Below are positions 20,706 to 32,273 of a stretch of 64,000 nt of DNA, one piece after another; positions within the stretch are counted from its first letter, which is position 1, and every line of letters starts with the position of its first letter. The stretch is taken from NCBI RefSeq assembly GCF_019320115.1, contig NC_089591.1, forward strand, positions 60,821,907 through 60,885,906, in the 5' to 3' direction. This stretch comes from Miscanthus floridulus (taxonomy: Eukaryota > Streptophyta > Magnoliopsida > Poales > Poaceae). The translations under genes and the position numbers were made by a program. The notes under the pieces were generated by a model. The model saw nothing but the letters and a program-made list of their open reading frames with translations. It had not been told where the DNA came from and did not search any database.

Positions 20706-22485
20706 TTGCCTTGGGATGTTGTACCATAGTAGTAGTGTTTTTCGTTGCTGTCCCCCTGTATTGTACTCTTGCCATTGTTATCATCCGTAGTTGTTGAGAT
20801 CATCCGACCGTAGGTGAATGCTAGGCTGTGAATGTGAGCCTGAATGCTTATACGTTGTACCCGTATCAGATCGTTGGAACATGCATTTTGTTATTTTGCT
20901 GTGTTTATTACGTTCATCTACCTTAAAGTTTCGTTAGATGTGCTTAAAGTTTTCTAGGGTGAAATTAAGCGGGTTGCAAGAGAAGTTGACATTCAGATGC
21001 TAGTAGATTAGCCATGAATATAGGACATTGTATCGACTAATTGTGGATGTCCCGGCAAAACACTTGAATCTCTTTAAAACAAATCCGTCGTTGGATTTGT
21101 ATTCCTTGTCCCTTATTGTGGAGGGAACCTTTGTTGTTTAAATTTTTCCCTTGCAATACTTCCCTTACTCTGTGGTCTATGACCCCACCGCCTTCATGGC
21201 GTGTAAGTTGGTAATAGTTGCCTGGTTAAAAGCTTATGCTGCTGTGACGAAACTGAGGGCTCCCTGTGGAATAGCTGCCACATGGTGACGCTGCTTGGCA
21301 CGCGCTGGTATCGAGGTTGTTAACCAAGTACCTTTACTAAGTTACACCGCCATACCACTTTTGCTACAAATAATTTTCTTGAAAATGTTCAGGTGTCTAA
21401 ACAGGAAATCCACAACGGGTCGATGAATTAGTGTTCTCTCAAAGTAAGCAAGAGGAGGTGGTTTTGGAGGAAGAAAGTATGGCATGGTATTAGTCTACAT
21501 GAAAGACGGACGTGGTCGAGTAAAAGAAAGAAAAGAAGAGTAGTAAGGAAGGATAGTCTCGAGTAGTAGGGAGTGCTTGTAAAAGCCTGAGTGGATGTCA
21601 TGTCCCAAGCCCTGTGTTTAGTTGACCATGCTATGTATGCCGGGTTATTTTGTTGCATGCCCTGTGAACGCCGTCTGTGTCAGGCCCTTTAGCTTCCCTT
21701 TCTCGTGTGGCCGCAGCATTGTGCCGCACTCGCCGTCCTTGTGCACTATGCACTTTTCCTTTCCTGGCGTCCGGTCGGCTCTCTACCCCGCACCGTCGTT
21801 CCCGGTACCGGACCCCCCCTCATTTCCCCTTCCCTCTCCTTTCTCTCTTCTTTTGGTGACATGACCGCCCGCACGCCTGCCTCCTCGAGCGGACCCCCTC
21901 TCCTCTCCTTTATTTCCCCCTCTACCGCTCGCGTAGGAAGCGCACCATGTCCGATCTTATCTTCATAGCATGAACCGTCTTGTATCCCATCCACTCCGCC
22001 TCCATTGCCAGTGATTTGCGCTCCACCTCCATTCGCCACTATAAAATCCCCTTGGTTCTTGCCCTTCTTCTTCATCCACATTCCCCCGTATTCAGAGCAT
22101 AGCTATGAGATCCAGTCGACGTTGTGAAGCTAGGTTCGCCTGTCTGAGGTGATGGTGTGATCTAAGAAGAAGAAAGGATCTGGTTCACCGAAGAAGTTCA
22201 AGTTCGTTTGGATAGTTCGATTTTAGGGTTCGCGATGTTTTACTTCTCAGTCGACTGTTTTTGGATCTGTTGGTGCTACGCTATGTTTTGGATAATCATT
22301 ATCTTGTTGTTTCTCCATTGCCCTCGTCTATCTCGACTTCTAGATTAAGTCTCGGTTATACTAGGTTGCTCTTAACCATGTATCCCTAGATCCCCGTGTG
22401 GTTGAGTATTCGAAGTCGTGTAATCTTTCGTGTAATCTCTGATCTACGAAATATAATCACGTTTTTCCCTTCTAGTTCTAGCTTC
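20706..22485. other. L non-coding internal region
   Basis: There is no gag-pol trace. The first part looks like a 3' trailer. From about 21600 the sequence becomes C/T-rich with plant promoter features, including TATAAAA at 22040-22046. A T-rich, 5'UTR-intron-like stretch follows (22200-22480). Confidence 0.5.
22040..22046 (+). promoter_or_regulatory. Internal TATA box of L
   Basis: TATAAAA followed after about 30 bp by a pyrimidine-rich start-like region (CTTCTTCTTCATCC). It may be an internal promoter or part of a captured host promoter. Confidence 0.45.
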
Positions 22486-22504
22486 GAATCTCGGGACGAG
22501 ATTC
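22486..22504 (+). promoter_or_regulatory. Hairpin before the L polypurine tract
   Basis: GAATCTCG-gga-CGAGATTC, a perfect 8-bp stem. E3 has AAATCTCG-gga-CGAGATTT, so the outer pair changes from G-C to A-T without breaking the stem. Confidence 0.72.
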
Positions 22505-22508
22505 TTTT

Positions 22509-22522
22509 TAAGGGGGGTTGGT
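22509..22522 (+). promoter_or_regulatory. L polypurine tract
   Basis: TAAGGGGGGTTGGT directly before the 3' LTR. Confidence 0.85.
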
Positions 22523-25500
22523 TGTAACACCCCTGGTGTTACGAGTTTATTTAGCACCGCGATTTAGGCCTAAGAAAAATTTCCGAAACGAGTTTTTCGG
22601 GTTTTTAATTTAAAACGTACTTGCTGCGACAAGTGAATCCCGTATGACTTAGTTTCGTGGACTCAAATCAACGCTCAAGATAAATTACGCAATGCGTAGA
22701 AATATTCAGGAATGTCCGACGACGATTCTAGAGAACGTTTTATTCGGTTAGAGTAAGCATGAAAATCAACTTTTATAAATAAAATAAAATCCATTAATAA
22801 ATAGAACGATACATATATATATAAATTTATGGATTTATTTTGTTAAGCACGAACTGACGAGAAAGAGAGCGCAGCAGCTTCGTTTATTTTTTCAGCGTGC
22901 ACCATACTCGCCTGAAATCAAACATGCTTCACTGTAGCTGGCACGTCGCGCACGTCGGGGCAGCAGCACCGTAGAGGAACACTGTAGCGTCACGGAAAAA
23001 CACTGTAGCGCGCAGAAAACACTATAGCACGAAGAAAAACACGGCTTCCTGCAGACAACCATGACTTCCATGACCTCTGACAGCTCTTGACTATCTTTAG
23101 TATACACCTGCAAACTAAGTCATGTCTTCCTGCTATAGTATACTAGCTCAAGCACCAAAGTTTCCCATGAATTAATTAGCTGTCCCCAAAGTCAAGTCTA
23201 TGACGTGTTATTAGGAAAAGAATGTGATGCATGAGCAGCATGCCACACACATAAGCAAGTGGTGTGGGAGCTGGGGACTATCGATGCAAGCAGTTAGTTG
23301 TTCAGCCTAGCTAGCTTCTCTCACTATCCGACGACGACTACTGTCAGGCAGTCACCATCTGCTGTAATAAGCCCGGTAAAACACGGTAGCTGTAGCAGCA
23401 TGGAAACACTGTTCATCCGAAGCATCCCGTCATTCGCAGCAACGTTTTATTACCTTTAAGCAAGCTAGTTAGCCACTAACCTTATGACGCGTCGCTGTCG
23501 TGCCTTCGTGTCTCCTGTCTTTAAAAAGGATACGCCGAGCTACCAAGCCGTTCCGCTCCGCTGCTCACTTGTTTCTCTCAACTCCAGTTCGTCTGTTCTT
23601 GCCCGAGAAAGCCGCGTCTATCGTTTTCTCCGCAAGCTGAAATCGACCGAGGTAGCTAGCCTCCAAAAATTCCTTCATTCTCCTTCTCCATTATTTTTGA
23701 CCCAACGGTGCAGTGTTTGAAAGGAGACCAAGCGAACATTAATTTGTGCATGGCAGCCAGGCATACAGGCTTGACTGACTAAGCTACTTGTCTTGCCCCA
23801 AATTTTTGACGGCAGCGACTTGTCTTGGCCGAAACTTTTGACGAGAGGGCCAACAGAGAGTTAATACGAGAGATAAATGATGCAAGCGTCCGTGCTAGTG
23901 CATGCAGCAGCCATGCAGAGGGAGAGGACAGTGGCATATGCAAATTGCTTCCTGTCGTGCATGGTGGAGTGCCCCGGTACTATGCGAAGGAGAGGAGACC
24001 AATTAGTCTTGGGTTCGTACATGAAAGCCAGCGCACTAGCAGCATTTTTATAGCACCAGCAGCCAAGCAACGCAAGCTGCATTAGGCCATTTCTTCTTCG
24101 TCTCCAACCATGCCCTGCACCACAGCACGTCATGCTACTGCCACTGCATGCCGGTGCAACCACGCTCCAGTTGCCTCCGCACGCCCGCGGCTTAGCGACG
24201 TCCACACGTGACTCCGTCTCTACCGACCTGTTGCCCTGGCTAAGCTCCAACTTATCTCTTTCGTCTTTTAAATATCTTGTTTATGCATGTTTTCCTTAGA
24301 CAAGCATATTGCAACGATGTATACCATTTAGGTGCGATGGTGGATTAACTAGAATAACCAAAAGAAGGCATGATGGTGACCACACATCGATGGAGGAACG
24401 ATGAGGGATTGTGGGATCAACTGGAGTAGCTAAAAGATGATGCTATGGTGATCACATCACGAAGATGGAATGCTAACTTTTGGTTATATTTTACCCAGGA
24501 AAGCCCCGGTGCATAACCTCTACTTTTCTGCAGTTTAAATTATATTTGTGCATTAAGTTTAAGGAGTTGAATGAAACCCACTTGCATATATATCTTTATT
24601 CCTATAAGCCTTACTAGTATGACATGATCATGTAGAATGCTATGCTACAGGACTCTGGTAGAAGTCGAGTGATTGCCTGTCACTCACGAGAGATAGGAAA
24701 TATATTATTGGATTACTATCACTTGGAAAATATCAAAATGGTGGAAAGGAAAATAGTGACCGGGCAGGGATATGGTTTGGGTATTGGTGGGTGTAAGAAG
24801 TTGTGTCGCCGCGGAGGCGGGTCATAGCTTGGTTACACCGTTTTTCCCTGTCTGGTCGGTTAAGGATCGATCGTTGCATATGACTCTAGGCAGGTCACAG
24901 ACTTATTATCCCGAGCACATACTTGTGTATGGGCGCTTGAAAGACTTGTTGCTCTCTTGTCGCGGATCTGGCTCTTTCCGGACCGACTGTTAGGGTTTAT
25001 TTTGGTGGAGGAGGTCCTTGCACCGCACTGAGTCTGAGACTCAGGCACGGGGGCTTGGAGTCCCAGTTTGGATGGGGACCTAGACACCCGGGATAGGAGA
25101 GTGATGGGTTGGTCCTGCTTATGCCTGGGGTACAAGCAGGGCGTGTGTTTTCGGGGTACCCAGCTGGGGGCATTGATTCACGAATCGTCGGGCTATCCGG
25201 TATGGCTTGTCTGCGGTTTAGCATCATAGTAAGAACTGAAGATGAAAGATGAAAGATGGAAAAGGAAATCTGATTGCTTACCACCTGCTTGAAAGTAGCA
25301 CAGGTGCTTACATAGAATGGTTAGTTAATGAACCAATGCGGCTTTTATTAAAAATCAAATATAAGGACGCACGCTTAGTAATGCTTCCTGCAAATGCAAC
25401 CCACAAGCCAGATAGCCTTGCATATCCTTGGAGTCTTTTCTTTTCTCCTGTCGGGTAAGTCTTGCTGAGTACAATTGAGTACTCAGGGTTTTATTCCCCC

Positions 25501-26018
25501 TGTTGCAGGTGATAGGTTGATGCTAGAGCTGACCCTTGTGTGTGGGTTCCTCCTGGTGGGCTCAACGAGGATTCCTTTACGTCGCGATCGTAGTTTCTAT
25601 TTATAACTCTCACCAAATGTTTTTATAAATGAAAGTTTCATAATCTGTTGTAGTAGTTTATATATCAATACTTCATTATATCATTAAGAGATGTTTATTT
25701 CCGCTATAATTCTGATAACATGTTTAAATTCCGCTGTACATTAAATTATTTATAACTCTGATAATATGATTACATTCTGTTGTTATACAATAACTATTAT
25801 ACTCTGATGTTGTACTAAAAGGGATGTATGAAATGGTTAAGAATGATGTAAGCTTTGTTCTCTCATTTGTGATCCTGATGGCAAAAATGTGGATTTTCGG
25901 GTTCTCCCCTGGGGTGTGCCCGACGGAACCGAGTAATTTAGTGTTCTCCCTTGAGTGCTTAGTGTCTAATGGAAGACAAGCACTCCTGTGAGGCATTAGA
26001 TTAGGCGGTTCTGCCACA
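22523..26018 (+). repeat. L 3' LTR (3496 bp)
   Basis: It matches 15618-19107 throughout with few differences. Hairpin B is at 24666-24686, its outer pair now lost (C against A). The hairpin C module starts with GTAAGT at 25455 and its stem is at 25465-25486. Confidence 0.93.
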
Positions 26019-26023
26019 AAGGA
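26019..26023 (+). repeat. Target-site duplication of L, right copy
   Basis: AAGGA, identical to 15613-15617. Confidence 0.95.
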
Positions 26024-26815
26024 GAACAATGAGAGAGAGAGAGAAGAAGGCTTCTAGGGCTACTAGGTCCTTCTTCTCCTTCATGCGGGTCCCACTGATC
26101 CTGTAGATGTCAATAGGGATGGCTCCATGTCACGGCCCTGTTCGTCACTAGCGCCATGCGCAGGCATCATATGTCGGTCATGACTTTCCACTCTGTCTCG
26201 GTGGATGTCATGGTGAATTGACGTGCCTCTCAGTGTCCGTATAAGGATTAGGCAGAATAGCATCAGCATGCCTAACACTGTTCTTGATGTGAATCCCTAG
26301 GTATGGCCCGTCATGCCCACGTGTTACATCGAGGCATGCTAGTCTCTTCCCTAGCATCAGAGTTTTGACCTAGGCCCATACGCTTGGACCTAGAGTGGTT
26401 GGCGGTGGTAAGGGTCCTCGTCGAATGCGACAGAACCCACATCCTTGGGGTCCGGCAAGATGGAGCCCGCACCTAAGGGGTTGGGCGAGACAGAGCCTGC
26501 ACTGAAGGGGTCAAGCAAGACAGAGCCCGTGGCCTCGGGGTCAGGCGAGACGGAGCCCGTGGCCTTGGGGTTGAGTGAGATGGAGCCCGTGGCCATGAGG
26601 TTGGGCGAGATGGAGCCCGCACCCAAGGGGTCAGGTGAGACGGAGCCCGCGGCCTTAAGGTTGAGCAAGATGGACCCCCTTCGAAGGGGTCAGGCGACAC
26701 AGAGTATGTGTCCTTGGGTCAGGAGAGACCTTTTAATATGTCTCGAGCCATCTGAGGAAGTCAGCATGGGTGCTAACTTCCTTGCTTTGGGTATCCCTAA
26801 TATCGATACCCGACA
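26024..26815 (-). repeat. Tat-2 3' LTR, proximal part
   Basis: It continues the LTR broken at 15617. The right end GGTATCCCTAATATCGATAC followed by CCGACA reads TGTCGGGTATCG on the minus strand, next to the PPT-like run GGCTCGAGGGCTAC (minus, 26829-26816). The joined LTR is about 1.16 kb. Confidence 0.78.
26447..26715 (-). repeat. 30-bp minisatellite in the Tat-2 LTR, nine copies
   Basis: Units are GGGGT(C/T)nGGCGAGAC(A/G)GAGCCCG plus 7-8 variable bases. They start at 26447 and repeat every 30 bp to 26656, then one 29-bp unit and one more 30-bp unit. Frames through it give decapeptide repeats, but that follows from the 30-bp period and is not evidence of coding. Confidence 0.9.
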
Positions 26816-27014
26816 GTAGCCCTCGAGCCTACGGAGGAGTAGAATACTCCTTTGGAGGCTTTTCTAGATGGGAGGACTCTGAGGGCCTTGGCCTTCTTTT
26901 TGTAGCCCATGGCATGTCCTGGTAGGATGATGATTCTCTTTTGTTGTGACCGGTCTTCTAGGGAGCATGTAACCATAGGATTCCAAAGGTTGGAAAGGTT
27001 GTTCCTGATTCCGG

Positions 27015-27334
27015 TCCCCTAGGATCCGATCGGTCCACCGTCGTACTATGACCACACGTGCAGTCTCCTTGTGAGCCTAACTTCCCTCGAGGCCCCACAC
27101 ATAGCAGGGGTCCAGTCGAGGGTTGGCTCGTCTTTATGATCGTCATCCCTCAAACGTTTTCTTTTCGATAAAAATGGAGGGGCTGAGCTGTGCCACGTTT
27201 TTCCTTGATGGTTGAAACATGGTGCTCGGTGAGCTGTTAATGGGCTAGTTCGAATGAGGCCCTGGCTTCCCATTCATGGGGGTCTGACATGGGTTAGCTG
27301 GGGACTGAGTCCAGATTCTCAGTGGCCAATCCAT
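27015..27334 (+). repeat. Promoter-side copy of a 300-bp direct repeat flanking the Tat-2 antisense gene
   Basis: It matches 61467-61771 (for example 'tgagc(t/c)gtgcca(c)gtttttccttgatgg' and 'tcatgggggtctgacatggg'). The match stops at CCAATCCATA, just where the TATA box begins in this copy. Confidence 0.85.
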
Positions 27335-27341
27335 ATAAATA
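27334..27341 (+). promoter_or_regulatory. TATA box of the Tat-2 antisense gene
   Basis: TATAAATA, about 170 bp before ATG 27514 and preceded by CCAAT at 27327-27331. Confidence 0.65.
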
Positions 27342-28671
27342 GTGGCCTCCCCTTCATGTTTTTGCACACCAAAACCATGACCTTACCTTCTCTGTTTCTT
27401 CGCTGCCACTGTTCAGATTTGCCATGCTTGCTAATCCACCATTGGAGTCCTAGATCCGTAGCTTTCGCTTTTCTATCACCGCCTTTGCTTCTTTGCAGCC
27501 ACCTCCATCCTTCATGGATTCATGCTACCACTCCGATGTTACCCATACGTGCATGGAGGGCCTCATCAAGCGTGGTCTTCTCCGTGGGCGGACCAATGCA
27601 GCAGAGTGGCTCGTGCCTAGCCATGAGGATGCGCTGGCGCTGCCCGATGGCTATGTCATCTCCTTTGCACCCTTCCATAAGCATGGACTCATGGTTCCTC
27701 CCCACCTATTCTTCTAGGGTCTGCTACACCACTATCAGATCGAGTTGTAGCACCTAAACCCCAACAGGATCCAGCACATCACGGCCTTCATCGTGATGTG
27801 CGATGGGTACCTAGGGATTGAGCCCCACTTCGAGCTATGGAGATATTTCTTCTCCATCTCCTTGATCTAGAAGAAGGAGAGAGGCCAGGAGACCCTGGTG
27901 CCGATGGGATGCACGGGCATCCACCTCTAAGGGCAGTGGGCGGCTGAGTACATGCCCTACCAGCTCTCTAGATAAAACAAAGGGTGGCATTCACATTGGT
28001 TCTACCTAAAGAACAACCCTACCACTCCCATGTCGGTCTTCTCTAGGCGCCTATTCAAAGAGGTACCGCCATCATGGCCTTGGGGTCCACCCATCAAGGA
28101 GAAGAAGAGGATGCGACCTTGAGGCCATCGTGTTTCTAAAGACCCACGGCCTTTGTGGGGCTAGCGTCATTGGGGGTATCACACGAGGAGGGTGGCACCC
28201 CTAATGTGGTGCATCCTCCCGCTATACGGGATGATGCCTAACACGTAGCTCATCGGGACGACACTTGCCCAGGGGCAGCTCCGCAATAGTGAGGTCGCGC
28301 AATGCATCAAGGAGGCCACGAGGGAGGCAGATGCCATGTTCCTAATCCTGGGGCATCTTGTGATGCGGCCAAAAATGGCTTCATCGAGCTACCGGTGGGG
28401 TTAGTCTTCTGGGACTTTATCATGCCGCTGCTAGAGCACGCTACTGTGAGGGCGGTGAACTATGCCGTGGATGAACAAAGGAAGAAGAAGAAGAAGGACG
28501 CCGAGGAGAAGAAACGACAGTCAAAGCAGTGAGCGAAGCTACAGCAAGGGAAGCAGCATCAAAGTTCATTGGAAGAATAGGAGGAAGAAGAGGAGGAGGA
28601 GGAAGAAGAAGAAGATGATGGCTCCATGTTGCCCATCCCTTGGGATGATCTGGCCACCGGGGATGAGGACC

Positions 28672-28676
28672 CGCCT
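28672..28676 (+). repeat. Target-site duplication of E3, left copy
   Basis: CGCCT; the right copy is at 56086-56090. Confidence 0.95.
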
Positions 28677-29107
28677 TATGGCAGAACCTCCTAAATTATA
28701 GGGCCACATGCACCTGTCACTGTCTAATGACCTCTGACGACTATGCATATGTTCCTGGTAACTTAAGAAGACTGTCAGGTGTCCTCGGAGAACCCCGAAT
28801 CATCCATGATTTCCAAACAGGATCCCATTATAGAGTCATTGCAGTATTACAACATTTATTCAAATATCTACATCAGAGTAAAATAGCAGAAGTCTTACAA
28901 TAACTTAGTTTACAAAACAGTAGTTTCAAATCTTACAAACTAAGTTCGATAATTATTACAAACCATAGTAGTGGAGTGGCATTAGTAGCATAATACAAAC
29001 ACACAATATAAGTACCCTGCCCAAGGGTCACACATTCACTTATCATCATCGATTTGAACAACCGTCATGCAGCATGGTCCAAAGAAGACCTGCTCATGAG
29101 GCTTACC

Positions 29108-29158
29108 TGCAACAAGGGTCAACGAACCCTGAGTACAAAAGTACTCAACAAGACTTAA
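29108..29158 (-). promoter_or_regulatory. LTR hairpin C module, E3 3' LTR
   Basis: On the minus strand: GTTAAGT, then TTGAGTAC-tttt-GTACTCAG (29148-29129) with one U-G pair, then a run ending TTGTTGCAG (29108). It lies 431 bp from the LTR end. The other copy is at 52949-52968. Confidence 0.72.
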
Positions 29159-29720
29159 CCAAAATAAAAACTGATAAGACTCAGGAATGCAGGCTCAGGG
29201 ATTCAAGGTAGGCTTTAGCAATAAACAAGGTTCTTTTGCGTAAAAGGTTTCTAACAAGATTCTTTCTTTCAACATTTGTATCTCCATATCAATCATATAT
29301 AAAGCTGACATGATCCGTATTGAGATCATGAAACCTCATATTAAACTCTTTCTCAAAACTTCCTCAAGTTTCAGTTATTAACTACGATGATGAATAGTGA
29401 GTTGAGTCTCCATAACCGAGGAGCAACAACGATTCAAACTGATTAAAACCTAGCTGGGGATTCCCAACCACACGACATATGCAGGTCCCCAACCTACATA
29501 TACCAACCTACCCTCAGATCCTCTAAAACAAGAATGGGTCTACGCTACCCGAGAATACAGTACTCTATCAATCCAGCCCATTGCCACGTGGGTACACGCT
29601 ATTCTCGCCATCTCTCCACTCCTAGTGCGTGAGTAGCCATTCTAGATTTATTACTCCACATGTTCATATCTCATGATCATATAAATAACCAGTCATATCC
29701 AAGAAACCATTTATATCTCG

Positions 29721-29741
29721 CAGGTGACCGGTGATCACCCG
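29721..29741 (-). promoter_or_regulatory. LTR hairpin B, E3 3' LTR
   Basis: On the minus strand: CGGGTGA-tcaccgg-TCACCTG. The second pair is G-U, intermediate between the A-U of E1/E2 and the G-C of L. The other copy is at 53710-53730 and has lost its outer pair. Confidence 0.75.
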
Positions 29742-32110
29742 ACTTTTACCGTTCTAAGCATGGCTAAGCATAAATAAGCATTCTCGGATTGAAACGGTTA
29801 ACAAAGTTGATATTGAAAAACAAGGTTGGTAATGCACCAATTAGGTTTTCACCCAACTCCTAATCACTTAATGCAGTACTTGAAAGCAAAAGCGATATAA
29901 TTTGTAAAACACAAGATAGGTTTAAATGCATCCGGGGCTTGCCTTGGTTGACGGAATAATCAGGTTCCGGAGACGTTCCACAGATATCAAATCCGACCTC
30001 AACAGACAGATTAACTTCCTCCACAACTTGATTGACTACCATGTTCTCACTTTCATTCACTACACGTAGTAACAATGCCATGTTTAATATGATGCGAGAT
30101 CTAAAACATGATGCTTGATGATGGGTGCAACATTAATAACTTGAATACAACTTTCCTTCGCGGTACAGTTGCAAATCAACAACTAACTAAACATTTCATA
30201 AATTCAAATAATTACTTTAAGTACCAAGAATTATTTATACTAATGACCCAAGGTTATCACTCAATCAAAAATTCAAACAAAACCTAATTCATTAAGGTTT
30301 ACTATTTGTTTTTATGAATTAATTATTAAATTTAAAATTATGAAATAAATCAACTTTCTCCAAATGAGCTCAAAATTTTTGTGAAGACTCATCACATGAT
30401 AACTAAGTGGCAAAACAATTTTCATAATTTTTTGATAAATAATAAAGCCTAGAAAAATCATGGAAGCTCATTTATTAATTAATTAGAGCAATTTTTATCA
30501 CATTAAAATGTATTTAAAATCCACATTTAATATTTTTCCTAAATAGTTCACATCTCAGAGAGGTCACACAAAAAATTTCATAATTTTTGGAGCTCTAATT
30601 AATTCTATACAAAAATAACAAATCATAGCACTATTCATTCAATTCTGTAAAATAGAAAAATCCATTTTCAAATAACAGTCACTGACAGAGTGACCCCACC
30701 TGTTAGCGTCGTCCTCCCACGCTCAACAGCGATGACCGCGCTTTGACCGGCGATTTCTCGCCGCCGGTGAGATCAACGGCGACAGCGAGGGTACCAACGT
30801 GATCACCACTACGAGGCGCACCTATTGGTGGCACTAGTTGCACCAATTACAGCTCAAACCGAGCTCAACGTCGGCCATGGAGGCCACGACGGCGTGGCTA
30901 TGCTACGTCGGCGAAACAAGGCTAGTAGCAGTTAAACAAAGCACTTGGGAAGAATCAGGAGCTCACCCCAAAGACGCTCGAGCAGAAAGATGGACTATAG
31001 GTGCAACGAAGAAGCTCGTCGTCGTTCACAGCAAACACGGCGGCGAAGCAGACGTCGACGGCGGTGTTCCGGTGGCTGTGGTGGACAAAATGATCAAGCA
31101 ACAAGGCACAAAGCATCACAGCAACATGGAGAAGATGGAGCAACACTTCGCAAGGACAGAGGCTAACCGTAGAGCTCCGACCACGGTGAAGTGGAATCAC
31201 CGGTGACGTTGCCGGTCGCGAGGAAGAAAAACAACGCATAGCGTACCTCATCGAAATCAAGAGCCTAGGACTATATGGCTGGTTTCGCAAGGAGTAGGCC
31301 GAGTTGTGGTATGCTTTGCCAAGACAAGGAAGGCGCTATGGCGATGGCATAGCTCAACGGAGCAGCGGCGGCGGCGACGGGAAAAACAGAGAAGAAGAAT
31401 GAAGAAAAACGGCGACGGTGAAGACCATATAACGTGGCCAGGAAGCCAAAGGAAGCCACGCCGCGGCCTTCTCCATGCCAGTGCGAAGCTGAAGGTGGCC
31501 ACGAGCACGCCTGGAAGCCAAAGGAAGCTCGTCGGCGGTGACAGTTGCCCGCTGGTACTGTTCCAACTAATTACCGAATTGCCACTTGTCTAATTTCTCA
31601 AATTACTCCCAAATTTGCATGGTAACTCAAAAATCTCCAAAAATAAAAGTTGTTCCAAATTCAAAGTTCTACAACTTTGCTTTAATAACCATACTCTAAT
31701 TCGGTATATATTTTTAAACGCAAGTTTAAAATCAAAAGGGGACACTTTAAGTACATTTCGCCTTTTCAAATTACTTCAAATTTTGTATAACAACTTTGAA
31801 AACTCCCAAAACCAACTTTGTACACCTTGACAAACTCTACACTTTTGCTGCTAGGTTCAACCCTAAAATATGCTTAGATTTTGAATTAGGTTTTCTAGGG
31901 TAAAATTAATTACTAGAAATTAGGGTTTTCAGAAATTCAATTCAATACAAAGATTTTGAACTTGATTCAAACCATACAAGTCAACACATATAACATAAAG
32001 GTAAACTTGTTTTAGTGTATGCATATCAAAATTTTCACTAACACCAAAATGATGTGCAATGCATACGATGACATGGCAGGTTTTAGTATTTAAACACCCG
32101 AGGTGTTACA

Positions 32111-32127
32111 ATCCTTCCCCCTAAAAG
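32111..32127 (-). promoter_or_regulatory. E3 polypurine tract
   Basis: On the minus strand, CTTTTAGGGGGAAGGAT directly before the LTR. Confidence 0.85.
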
Positions 32128-32146
32128 AAATCTCGTCCCGAGATTT
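32128..32146 (-). promoter_or_regulatory. Hairpin before the E3 polypurine tract
   Basis: AAATCTCG and CGAGATTT form a perfect 8-bp stem around a 3-base loop (gga on the minus strand). Confidence 0.72.
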
Positions 32147-32273
32147 AAAGTCCAAGGGTAAGTAATGGAAAAGGAAATGTGTCAATCCAAAAACATTCCA
32201 AACTTAACCATAAAATAGCTCAGGTCCTTTTACAAAACATGGTTCATAACAACAGAGCACAACTAACATTATT

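Larger units (their letters stand above)
15618..26018 (+). mobile_element. L: complete non-autonomous LTR element (LARD-like) carrying only ORF0
   Basis: Two LTRs of about 3.49 kb (15618-19107 and 22523-26018) flank a 3.4-kb internal region with a Met-tRNA-type primer site, a polypurine tract and a perfect 5-bp target duplication. I find no gag, protease, RT, RNase H or integrase. The only recognisable coding unit is ORF0 (19866-20705), related to the extra ORF of E2. The LTR ends, the hairpins and the pre-PPT hairpin are those of the chromoviruses E1-E3, so such an element probably supplies its proteins. In about 600 aligned LTR bases (16741-17340 against 23651-24250) I count 10 differences, about 1.7%. 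Confidence 0.9.
28677..32110 (-). repeat. E3 3' LTR (3434 bp)
   Basis: On the minus strand it opens TGTAACACCTCGGGTGTTT. Its last bases read GGTTCTGCCATA against CTACCACA in the other copy, so the end is mutated. Hairpin C is at 29129-29148 and hairpin B at 29721-29741. A GC-rich block lies at about 30690-31570. It lacks 167 bp that the 5' LTR retains (53466-53632), with TCT at both break points. Confidence 0.92.

Noticed and set aside
21622..21968. Plus-strand frames of 60-87 codons in L
   Set aside because: Overlap in several frames of a C-rich promoter-like segment; no conserved product.
26390..26819. Repeat proteins with decapeptide periods on both strands
   Set aside because: Produced by a 30-bp minisatellite: a period divisible by 3 keeps several frames open.
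28566..28748. Minus-strand Phe/Leu-rich frame
   Set aside because: Reverse of a Glu/Lys low-complexity stretch of the Tat-2 antisense gene.
30838..31206. 122-codon plus-strand frame in the E3 LTR
   Set aside because: It is antisense to the element, in a GC-rich block. The other LTR copy (54900-55175) has many amino-acid changes and an 18-bp deletion, with no sign of constraint.
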